Assembly: GCA_014382245.1 (NCBI GenBank) | Contig: JACNKC010000056.1 | Span: 1 to 54,115, forward strand | Direction: 5' to 3' | Source: Pseudomonadota bacterium | Lineage (GTDB): Bacteria > Desulfobacterota > Binatia > UBA1149 | DNA: 54,115 nucleotides | Shown: positions 7,437 through 14,822 of the stretch, piece by piece | Position numbering within the stretch: the stretch's first letter is position 1 | Layout of the letters: every line of letters starts with the position of its first letter | Made by a program: the position numbers and the translations under genes | Notes under the pieces: generated by a model | What the model saw: the letters and a program-made list of their open reading frames with translations, nothing else | Databases searched by the model: none | Told to the model about the DNA's origin: nothing

Positions 7437-9668
7437 GTGAGAAGGCTTGTCAAAGGCAAGTTCTGGGCGCTACTGGGCGCGGCGCTCCTGGCCGCGGTCT
7501 TCGTGGGCGCGGTCTTTCCCGGCGCGGTGCACGATGCCGCGGCGGCGACCCTGGCGGTGCCCTCGGCCTACGCCAGCATACAGGCGGCACTCGATGTGGC
7601 CGGCCCCGGCGATCGCGTGGAGGTAGCCGCGGGAGTGTACAGCGAGAAGCTCGTGCTGCCGTCGTCGGGCAGCCAGGCCGGTGGCTGGATAGAACTCACA
7701 GCCGCCCCCGGCGCCCGCCCGGTGCTCGACGGCGTGGGAGTGGCGGGCTGCGACATGATCCTGCTTCCCTCGCGCAGCTGGGTCAGGGTGGAGGGCTTCG
7801 AGATACGCAACAACCTGGGGGTAAGCGACTGCTCGGGCATACGCATAACCGGCAGCGGCTCGCACATAGAGCTGCTCGACAACATCATCCACGACATGCG
7901 CGGCAACCACGCCATGGGCATCACCGTGTACGCCACCGAGCCCACGCCCATCAGCTACAAGCAGAACGCGGCATACGAGATCTACGACTGCGAGCCAGCC
8001 AACAGCGAGGCGCTTACGCTCAACGGCAACGTCGACGGATTTGAGGTGACCAACAATATCGTTCGCGACGTCAACAACATCGGCATCGACTTCATCGGCG
8101 GCGAGACCGACATCCAGCCCGACCCGTCGCTGGTGACGCGCAACGGTGTGTGCCGAGGCAACGAGGTCTACCGCGCCAACTCCAACTACGGCGGCGGCTG
8201 GGCCGGCGGCATCTACGTGGACGGTGGCCGTGACATCCTGGTAGAGCGCAATATCGTGGGCGGCTGCGATCTCGGCATAGAAATAGCCGCCGAGAACGCG
8301 GGCACGGTGACCACCGGTATCACCGTGCGCAATAACTTTATCTACGGCAACAACAAGGCCGGCCTCGTGTTCGGCGGCTACGCCGCCTCGGTGGGACGCG
8401 CCAACGGTAACAGCTTTACCAACAACAGCACGCACGGCAACGACACCTCGGGCCAGGGCCTGGGCGAGTTGTGGATACAGTTTGCCGAGAACAACACGGT
8501 GCGCGGTAACGTCTTTTCGTCGACCTCGCAGAACGTGTTGATCTATTCCGAAAGCGGGGCGGTGGGCAACCAGCTCGACTACAACCTGTGGTACGCGCCG
8601 GGTGGGCAGGCGGCTGCCGAGTTTAACTGGCAGGGTACGTCGTACGCGGGCTTCAACGCGTTTGTAGCTGGCAGCGGGCAGGGCGCCAATTCGCTGTTCG
8701 CAGACCCCCTGTACCTCGACGCGGCGGCGGGCGACCTGCACCTGGACGGCTCGTCGCCGGCGCGCGACGCGGGCGACCCGGCCTTCACGGCGGCGGTGGG
8801 CGAGACCGATATCGACGGCTCAACGCGGGTGTCGGGCGCGGCCGTTGACCTCGGGGCCGACGAGGTGGGCTGCGGCGACGCTGTTGTTGACCCCGGCGAG
8901 CAGTGCGACGACGGCAACCAGGTGGACGGTGACGGCTGCGACTCCAACTGCACGTTCACTGCCTGCGGCAACTCGGTGTTGACAGCGGGCGAGCAGTGCG
9001 ACGACGGTGGCACCGACGACGGCGATTGCTGCTCGGCCAGTTGCCAGTGGGACGCAGCTGGCGTGGCTTGCGATGACGAGAGTGCTTGCAGCGCCATCGA
9101 CAGTTGCGACGGCGCGGGCGCCTGCATTGGTCTTGCCGAGCCCGCCGCGGGTTGTTTCGCACCGGTAAAAATCGACGCGGCCAGGTTCGATCTTTCCAAC
9201 CGCGATGGCAGCTCGAGAGACAAGGCCGGCTTGAAATGGAAATCGGGCGAGGCCCACGACCTCGCCGCGCTGGGCGACCCCACGCTGGTCACTCCCTACA
9301 CGCTCTGTGTCTACGACCAGTCGGCCGGCAGTTGGCAGACGGCGCTCGAGACGACCATCCCCGCTGGCGGCAGCTGCGCGGGAAGTCCCTGCTGGAAAAC
9401 GCTGGGCAGCAAGGGCTTCAAGTACAAGGACCGTGCGGGCGCGGCCGGCGGCGTGCAGAAGTTCATGCTCAAGAGTGGCGACGAGGGTAGGACGAAGTTC
9501 ATACTCAAGGCCCGCGGCGGCGCGATCGACCTGCCCGCCATGCCGCTGGCCCAGGACAGCGCCGTAGCCGCGCGTCTTTCCAACGGCGCGGGCAGCTGCT
9601 GGCAGGCTGATTTCACCACGCCGGCGGCTGCCAACAGCGCCTCGCGCTTTAAAGACAAGGGCAACTGA
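7437..9668 (+). CDS. Secreted parallel beta-helix protein with DUF4215-type repeats and recurring C-terminal module
   Basis: This 743-residue secreted protein starts at GTG 7437 with a signal peptide (residues 1 to about 37, hydrophobic core then AAAA). Residues 45-440 form a right-handed beta-helix of the pectate-lyase/NosD type, with repeated short Asn- and Gly-rich turns (VTNNIVRD, VERNIVGG, VRNNFIYGN). Residues about 480-570 hold two Cys-rich repeats of the GEQCDDGN type, common in myxobacterial surface proteins, and a third Cys-rich segment. Residues 580-743 are a Lys/aromatic-rich module (GFKYKDRAG, GGVQKFMLKSG, LKARGG) that recurs in three other secreted proteins in this window. No catalytic residues are evident, so binding or polysaccharide processing remains open. 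No sorting signal is seen at the C-terminus. Confidence 0.8.
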   Translation: MRRLVKGKFWALLGAALLAAVFVGAVFPGAVHDAAAATLAVPSAYASIQAALDVAGPGDRVEVAAGVYSEKLVLPSSGSQAGGWIELTAAPGARPVLDGVGVAGCDMILLPSRSWVRVEGFEIRNNLGVSDCSGIRITGSGSHIELLDNIIHDMRGNHAMGITVYATEPTPISYKQNAAYEIYDCEPANSEALTLNGNVDGFEVTNNIVRDVNNIGIDFIGGETDIQPDPSLVTRNGVCRGNEVYRANSNYGGGWAGGIYVDGGRDILVERNIVGGCDLGIEIAAENAGTVTTGITVRNNFIYGNNKAGLVFGGYAASVGRANGNSFTNNSTHGNDTSGQGLGELWIQFAENNTVRGNVFSSTSQNVLIYSESGAVGNQLDYNLWYAPGGQAAAEFNWQGTSYAGFNAFVAGSGQGANSLFADPLYLDAAAGDLHLDGSSPARDAGDPAFTAAVGETDIDGSTRVSGAAVDLGADEVGCGDAVVDPGEQCDDGNQVDGDGCDSNCTFTACGNSVLTAGEQCDDGGTDDGDCCSASCQWDAAGVACDDESACSAIDSCDGAGACIGLAEPAAGCFAPVKIDAARFDLSNRDGSSRDKAGLKWKSGEAHDLAALGDPTLVTPYTLCVYDQSAGSWQTALETTIPAGGSCAGSPCWKTLGSKGFKYKDRAGAAGGVQKFMLKSGDEGRTKFILKARGGAIDLPAMPLAQDSAVAARLSNGAGSCWQADFTTPAAANSASRFKDKGN

Positions 9669-9674
9669 CCCCTT

Positions 9675-9710
9675 CACCCCCACAGGGGTGGCACCCGCCC
9701 GGGGGGGTGC
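9675..9710. terminator. Two tandem GC hairpins after the beta-helix gene
   Basis: CACCCC/GGGGTG (9675-9680 and 9685-9690, 4-base loop) is followed by GCACCC/GGGTGC (9691-9696 and 9705-9710). They start 7 bases after the stop codon. No U-run follows, so factor-dependent termination or mRNA 3'-end protection is more likely than classical intrinsic termination. The rest of 9711-9865 shows nothing recognisable. Confidence 0.4.
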
Positions 9711-9865
9711 GGGCTGGTTGGCGGTCGCGTGCCGGGCCGAAAAAGAACGCCGTGGACGGGGCGTGAACAGTCCGGCGCAAAGGGGGGCTTCCTGTCTCGC
9801 CCCGGGTGAGGCAATTCTGGTCTCATCGGTGACCGCCCCCGGGGCCGTCACGGGGAGCTGAAGAA

Positions 9866-10807
9866 ATGAGAAAGAGCCTGCGAGTGATTGTGAGCGTGGC
9901 CGCGTTGGCCGTCCTGTCGGCCAGCGGTGGCTGCACGGTGAAGTCCTGGTACACGGTGGTTGTGCCCAACGAGGGCCAGGGGATGACCCTTAGCGGCGAG
10001 AGATCGCGGATGATGGTGAGCGTGCCCGAAGTGGTCAGCCAGGAGACCGTGCTCGGCTACACGGCGGGTCGCCGCGCGGCAGCCGCCCCCGGCGAAACGC
10101 TCGCAGAGGTGCGCGACTCGGTACTGGTGTCGAAGACCACCATCGCACGGGCCCTTTTTGATCTCGCGCCGCAGTGCATGACGCGCGAGAACAAGGACAG
10201 TGCGCTGCTGCCCGACGACTGCTTTCGTCGTCCTCTCAACGAATTCAAGCTGGTCGAAGGCGAAGGACACCTGGTTGCCGGCCGTATTTTTGAAGACCGC
10301 CAGTCCTGGTACCTCGTGTCGGTCGACGCGCGCGACGGAAGCTTTTTTCTCGTGGTCGACGCCGATGGCCGCCTGCGCCAGGAACGCAACCTGGTCTGGC
10401 GCGACCTCAACGCCTGGGAACACAACGTCCGCGACCGCGGTGAGCTGCCCGGGGCGACCGGCCCCGCGGTGGGCGAGAAGCTCGACTACATAGACCTGCC
10501 CGTGGCGCTCGACACATCACGTCGCGTGTTCGACATGGAGGTCAGCGAGCGTCGTCAACCGGGACAGGGCAACCTTAACTTCGACATCGTCTGGGCCGGC
10601 CCGGTGCAGCACATAGACGGGCCACGCAACCGCGTCATACTGCGCGACTATTCTCCCTCCGCCCCGGGCTACGTGGTGAACGAGCTGGCCGTGGATTACC
10701 GTCCCTCGGTCGAAATGATTTCGCTCAGGGGAATAGGGATCGCGCTCAGGCCGGGAGACAACGGCGAGGTGGTCTTCGCGGTGCAGCCGGGTTCACGCCC
10801 CGGCTGA
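9866..10807 (+). CDS. Predicted lipoprotein of unknown function
   Basis: A 313-residue protein with a lipoprotein signal: MRKSLRV, a hydrophobic stretch, then LSASGGC with the lipidation Cys at about residue 23. The mature part is soluble, mostly beta and charged, and contains no motif that I recognise. Two Cys (in QCMTREN and DDCFRR) could form a disulfide. A good Shine-Dalgarno (GGGGAG) precedes the ATG. It is followed by serine acetyltransferase about 100 bases later with its own promoter-like sequence, so it is probably a single-gene unit. Confidence 0.65.
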   Translation: MRKSLRVIVSVAALAVLSASGGCTVKSWYTVVVPNEGQGMTLSGERSRMMVSVPEVVSQETVLGYTAGRRAAAAPGETLAEVRDSVLVSKTTIARALFDLAPQCMTRENKDSALLPDDCFRRPLNEFKLVEGEGHLVAGRIFEDRQSWYLVSVDARDGSFFLVVDADGRLRQERNLVWRDLNAWEHNVRDRGELPGATGPAVGEKLDYIDLPVALDTSRRVFDMEVSERRQPGQGNLNFDIVWAGPVQHIDGPRNRVILRDYSPSAPGYVVNELAVDYRPSVEMISLRGIGIALRPGDNGEVVFAVQPGSRPG

Positions 10808-10874
10808 GGCCAACGACAGCCAGGCTGAAACAGGCTGTTTCAACAACGGCGTTACCCTGGCTGGGGCAATAGCG

Positions 10875-10880
10875 TATACT
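10875..10880 (+). promoter_or_regulatory. Candidate -10 element (TATACT) ahead of cysE
   Basis: TATACT at 10875-10880 lies about 32 bases before the cysE GTG, in an otherwise GC-rich gap. A convincing -35 is not visible at 16-18 bases upstream. The call is therefore tentative. Confidence 0.35.
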
Positions 10881-10911
10881 CGACCATTCGGCACCCGCCA
10901 GGGGTGCGGGC

Positions 10912-11913
10912 GTGATCATGGCCAAGGCAGAAAAAGGACACCGCAGGCTCGAGTCGATAATCGACTCGCTTGCCGCGAGCTACGACAGCGGTCGCACCAT
11001 CGACAGCCTCGAGAGCGCTGCGCTGCCCAACAAGCGCAAGATTATCGAGGCGCTCGACCACGTGGTCTCATCGATCTACCTGGGCTTCTACTCCACGCGG
11101 CGACTCAACTCGAACAACCTTCGCCACTACCTGGGCGAGCACCTGCACAGCAGCTACGAGATGCTGTCGCGGCAGATCGCGCGCGCGGTGGCCTACCAGC
11201 GAGAGGGGGGCGGCGAGCCAGCAGCCCAGGACCGCGAGTTCGGCGAGCAGGCGGTGCTCGACGTGCTGGCCGAGCTGCCCCGCCTGAGGGACGCGCTTCA
11301 CCTGGACGTCGAGGCGGCCGTGACCAGTGACCCGGCGGCGACCAACGCCGAGGAAGTCATTTACAGCTACCCGGCCATCGACGCCATAACTGTCTACCGC
11401 GTAGCCCACGAGTTCTACCTGCGCGGTGTCCCGCTCATTCCGCGCATCATGAGCGAACACGCCCACTCTCTTACCGGCATCGACCTGCATCCCGGTGCGA
11501 CGGTGGGCCGCAGCCTGTTCATTGACCACGGCACGGGCGTGGTCATAGGTGAGACGGCTGTCATCGGCGACGACGTAAAGATCTACCAGGGCGTGACCCT
11601 GGGCGCGCTCACCATTCCGCGCGACGACAAGGGCCAGGTCATAACAACGGTGAAGCGTCACCCGACCCTGGAAGACCGCGTGACGATCTACGCCAGTGCC
11701 ATCATACTCGGTGGCGAAACGGTGGTGGGCGAAGACTCGGTGATAGGCGGTAACGTGTGGCTCACCGAATCGGTACCGGCCGGCACCCGCATCACCTACT
11801 CGGCCACCGGCGCGGGGCAGGGCAGCCAGACCGTTACCAGCCTGAGCGACCTGCAGCTCTCTCAGGGCCGCGCTCGCAGCAGGCGCGACAGCAAGGCGGC
11901 TGACGTCCGCTGA
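10912..11913 (+). CDS. cysE: Serine O-acetyltransferase (long N-terminal domain type)
   Basis: The enzyme makes O-acetylserine from serine and acetyl-CoA, the first step of cysteine synthesis. The 333-residue protein has an N-terminal helical domain (to about 190), then the family block YRVAHEFYLRGVPLIPRIMSEH and a left-handed beta-helix of hexapeptide repeats with the active-site His in FIDHGTGVVIGETAVIGD and the acetyl-CoA binding repeat at GGETVVGEDSVIGGNVWL. The tail (about 300-333) is Ser/Arg-rich. GTG 10912 has the better Shine-Dalgarno spacing; ATG 10918 is an alternative start two codons later. No cysK is present in the window. Confidence 0.9.
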   Translation: MIMAKAEKGHRRLESIIDSLAASYDSGRTIDSLESAALPNKRKIIEALDHVVSSIYLGFYSTRRLNSNNLRHYLGEHLHSSYEMLSRQIARAVAYQREGGGEPAAQDREFGEQAVLDVLAELPRLRDALHLDVEAAVTSDPAATNAEEVIYSYPAIDAITVYRVAHEFYLRGVPLIPRIMSEHAHSLTGIDLHPGATVGRSLFIDHGTGVVIGETAVIGDDVKIYQGVTLGALTIPRDDKGQVITTVKRHPTLEDRVTIYASAIILGGETVVGEDSVIGGNVWLTESVPAGTRITYSATGAGQGSQTVTSLSDLQLSQGRARSRRDSKAADVR

Positions 11914-11950
11914 CGCATCGCTGGCCTGCTTGACGCTCTGCTGACGCATC
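11907..11950. repeat. 13-bp direct repeat (GCTGACGCATCGC x2)
   Basis: Identical 13-mers at 11907-11919 and 11938-11950, period 31 bases, start at the cysE stop and run into the gap before the acyl-CoA dehydrogenase. The remaining gap (to 12038) has a good Shine-Dalgarno (GAGGAG) before the next gene and only weak promoter-like hexamers. Confidence 0.5.
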
Positions 11951-12038
11951 GCGTTGCACTTGAAAAAGGCACCCGCCTGAAACAGTATCGGCATCCGCCG
12001 GACGATGACCGTCTTGCCCGGCACGAGGAGAACCCTTC

Positions 12039-13889
12039 ATGTCAGACGCTAACATCAACTTCTTCAAGGCAGACCTGCGCTCCATGGAGTTCACGCTATA
12101 CGAACACCTCGGGGCCCAGGAACTGTTCGAGCACGAGTACTACGAGCACATGAGTCGCGAAGACTGCGACCAGGTGATGCAGCAGACCCTCAGGTTGTGC
12201 AATGAAGTGCTGGGCCCGATCAATTCGTCTGGCGACCGCCAGGGCTGCACGCTCAAGGACGGCGTGGTCACCACCCCCGACGGTTACAAGGAGGCCTGGA
12301 AGCAGCTCTGGGAACTCGGCCTGCCCAACTTCTCGGTGTCGCTGGAGGCCGGCGGTTTCCAGGGGCCGATGGCGGTGCTGGGCATGCTGAGCGAGCTGCA
12401 GATGGGCGCCAACATTTCGTTTACGATGTACTCCGGGCTCACCTACGGTGCCATGGAGTTGATCGAGCACTTCGGCACCGACGACGACAAGGCACGTTTC
12501 ATAGAGGGCATGACCAGCGGGCGCTACGGCGGCACCATGTGCCTGTCCGAACCGCACGCGGGCAGCGACGTGGGTGCCATAACGACCACGGCCACCCACA
12601 TCGACGGCAACAGCTACCTGATCAAGGGTAGCAAGTGCTGGATATCGGGCGGCGACCATGACCTTGCCGAGAACATCATCCACCTTCTGCTCGCGCGCGT
12701 GGAAGGAGCCCCCGAAGGCACCCAGGGCATCTCGCTGTTCATAGTCCCGCGCGACGTCATAAACGAAGACGGCAGCTCGGGCGAGAACAACAACGTGATC
12801 ACGGCCAGCCTGGAGCACAAGCTGGGCATCAACAGTTCGGCCACCGCCGTGCTCAACTTCGGTGACGACGGCGACTGCGTAGGCTACCTCTGCGGCAGCG
12901 AAGAAAACGTGGGCATGAAGCAGATGTTCAAGATGATGAACGGCGCGCGTTTGTCGGTGGGCCTGCAGGGGCACTCGGTCGCGGCCACCGCCTACCTCAA
13001 CGCCCTGGCCTACGCGCGCGACCGCAAGCAGGGCGCTTCGGTCAAGGCCTTCAAGGACCCCAACGCACCGCGCGTGAGTATCATCGAGCACTCCGACGTC
13101 AGGCGCATGCTCCTGGAGATGAAGTCGAAGATTGACGGCATGCGGGCGATAGCCGGCAAGATGGCGCTGCACCTCGACTGGGTCAACGTGCTCAGGGACA
13201 AGGACCCTGACCAGGCCGCCTACCACCAGGGACAGGTCGACCTGCTCACGCCCATCGTCAAGGCCTACTGCAGCGACCAGGGTTTTCGCGTGTGCGAGAC
13301 CGCCATCCAGGTGTACGGTGGCGCCGGCTACGTGAAGGACAACCCGGTTGAGCAGTACCTGCGTGACAGCAAGATATTCTCTATCTACGAGGGCACCAAC
13401 CACATACAGGCGCTCGACCTCGTGGTGCGCAAGCTCAGGGGGCGCAAGGGCCAGGACCTCGCGGATTTTTCGGGCGACCTCACCGACTTCGTCGAGGCCA
13501 ACAGCCAGGACCCGGCCATAGGCGCCGAGACCCAGCTGCTGGGCGAAGCCTCGGAGCGCTTGCAGACCGCTGGTGCCGCCATCGTGGGCTACATGATGGA
13601 GGGCAAACTCGACCAGCTTACGCTCTACGCGACGCCTTTCATGCAGGCCATGTCTCACGTGGCCGTGTGCCACCTGCTGCTCGAAGCGGCGCTCGTGGCC
13701 GAGGGAGCCCGCACCCAGGACTTTGACCAGAGCCAGGAGGAGTTCGATTTCTATGCGGGCAAAGTCATGTCGGGCAAGTTCTACGCGAACTTCATCATGC
13801 CCGAGGTGTTCTCGTTGTGCAGGGCCATCTGTTCTGCCGATCGCAGCGCCATCGACATTCCCGACAACGGTTTCTGCACCCAGTGGTAA
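12039..13889 (+). CDS. Long-form acyl-CoA dehydrogenase (DmdC/FadE-like, 616 aa)
   Basis: A FAD-dependent acyl-CoA dehydrogenase that forms a 2,3-double bond in an acyl-CoA thioester. At 616 residues it belongs to the long class that includes 3-methylthiopropanoyl-CoA dehydrogenase and has an extra N-terminal stretch and a C-terminal helical extension (about 480-616). The FAD/substrate block TMCLSEPHAGSDVG lies near residues 166-180, and the catalytic base should be Glu451 in IYEGTNHIQ. It is followed 6 bases later by tesB, so the two are probably one operon. Substrate cannot be read from the sequence; the DmdC resemblance alone does not prove sulfur metabolism. Confidence 0.9.
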   Translation: MSDANINFFKADLRSMEFTLYEHLGAQELFEHEYYEHMSREDCDQVMQQTLRLCNEVLGPINSSGDRQGCTLKDGVVTTPDGYKEAWKQLWELGLPNFSVSLEAGGFQGPMAVLGMLSELQMGANISFTMYSGLTYGAMELIEHFGTDDDKARFIEGMTSGRYGGTMCLSEPHAGSDVGAITTTATHIDGNSYLIKGSKCWISGGDHDLAENIIHLLLARVEGAPEGTQGISLFIVPRDVINEDGSSGENNNVITASLEHKLGINSSATAVLNFGDDGDCVGYLCGSEENVGMKQMFKMMNGARLSVGLQGHSVAATAYLNALAYARDRKQGASVKAFKDPNAPRVSIIEHSDVRRMLLEMKSKIDGMRAIAGKMALHLDWVNVLRDKDPDQAAYHQGQVDLLTPIVKAYCSDQGFRVCETAIQVYGGAGYVKDNPVEQYLRDSKIFSIYEGTNHIQALDLVVRKLRGRKGQDLADFSGDLTDFVEANSQDPAIGAETQLLGEASERLQTAGAAIVGYMMEGKLDQLTLYATPFMQAMSHVAVCHLLLEAALVAEGARTQDFDQSQEEFDFYAGKVMSGKFYANFIMPEVFSLCRAICSADRSAIDIPDNGFCTQW

Positions 13890-13895
13890 CACGAC

Positions 13896-14807
13896 GTGCC
13901 TGAAAGCTTTGACGAACTCATCGAGCTTCTCGATCTCGAGGAACTCGACCTCGATCTCTACCGCGGATTCAGCCCCCCGGGCGACGTGGGACGCGAGCGC
14001 GTGTTCGGCGGCCAGGTAGCCGCCCAGGCCATGGTGGCGGCCAGGCGCACGGTGGACGGCGAGCGTCGCGCCCATTCATTGCACGGTTATTTTCTGAGGT
14101 CGGGAGATCCCACCGTACCCATCGTCTACCACGTGGACCGCATACGCGACGGCCGTTCGTTTACGACCCGCCGCGTGGTGGCCAACCAGAAGGGCAAGGC
14201 GATATTCAACATGGCGGTGTCGTTCCAGGTGCCGGAGAAGGCCTGGGAACATTCGTTCACCATGCCCGAGGCGCCTGATCCCGAGTCGCTGCCCGGCAAT
14301 GCCGAGCGCATGCACGCGCTCCTGGGTGACAAGGCCAACCCGGCCATACTCGAACGGCTCACGCGCAAGGGCCCGGTGGAGATTCGTTTCTGTGACCCTC
14401 CCGACTGGCAACCCAGCGAGGGCGAGGACTGCAACACGATGGTATGGCTGCGTGTGCGCGGCGACCTCGGCGACGACCCGCGCGTGCACACCTGTGCCAT
14501 GGTCTACGCTTCGGATTACACGCTGACCTCAACCGTCATGCGTCCGCACGGCCTGCACTGGGCCACTGGTCGCGTGATGTCGGCCAGCCTTGACCACGCC
14601 ATGTGGTTTCACGCCGATGCCCGGGCCGACGAGTGGTGGCTGTACGTCGAAGATTCGCCGTCTGCCTCGGGCGCGCGCGGCCTGGCGCGCGGCAGTATCT
14701 TCGCCCACGACGGGCGCCTGGTGTGCTCGGTGGCGCAGGAGGTCCTGCTCCGGCCATGGCAGGGCACCGGCGACGGCGTGCGCGGCCGGCCGGACAAGAA
14801 GTCCTAG
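13896..14807 (+). CDS. tesB: Acyl-CoA thioesterase II (TesB-like, double hotdog)
   Basis: Hydrolyses acyl-CoA to free acid and CoA. The 303-residue protein has two tandem hotdog folds. The N-terminal one contains VFGGQVAAQAMVAA, HSLHGYFLRSGD and DGRSFTTRRVVA; the C-terminal one carries YASDYTLTSTVMRPHG, SLDHAMWFHAD and ARGSIFAHDGRLVCSVAQEVLLR. The Asp in SLDHAMWFH and downstream Ser/Thr and Gln correspond to the known catalytic Asp-Thr-Gln set. The start is a GTG only 6 bases after the upstream dehydrogenase stop, indicating co-transcription. Confidence 0.9.
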   Translation: MPESFDELIELLDLEELDLDLYRGFSPPGDVGRERVFGGQVAAQAMVAARRTVDGERRAHSLHGYFLRSGDPTVPIVYHVDRIRDGRSFTTRRVVANQKGKAIFNMAVSFQVPEKAWEHSFTMPEAPDPESLPGNAERMHALLGDKANPAILERLTRKGPVEIRFCDPPDWQPSEGEDCNTMVWLRVRGDLGDDPRVHTCAMVYASDYTLTSTVMRPHGLHWATGRVMSASLDHAMWFHADARADEWWLYVEDSPSASGARGLARGSIFAHDGRLVCSVAQEVLLRPWQGTGDGVRGRPDKKS

Positions 14808-14822
14808 GACCAGCGCTGTCCC

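Noticed and set aside
12096-14075. A 659-codon minus-strand open frame opposite the acyl-CoA dehydrogenase
   Set aside because: Shadow frame; no protein motifs, and the plus strand carries an intact dehydrogenase.
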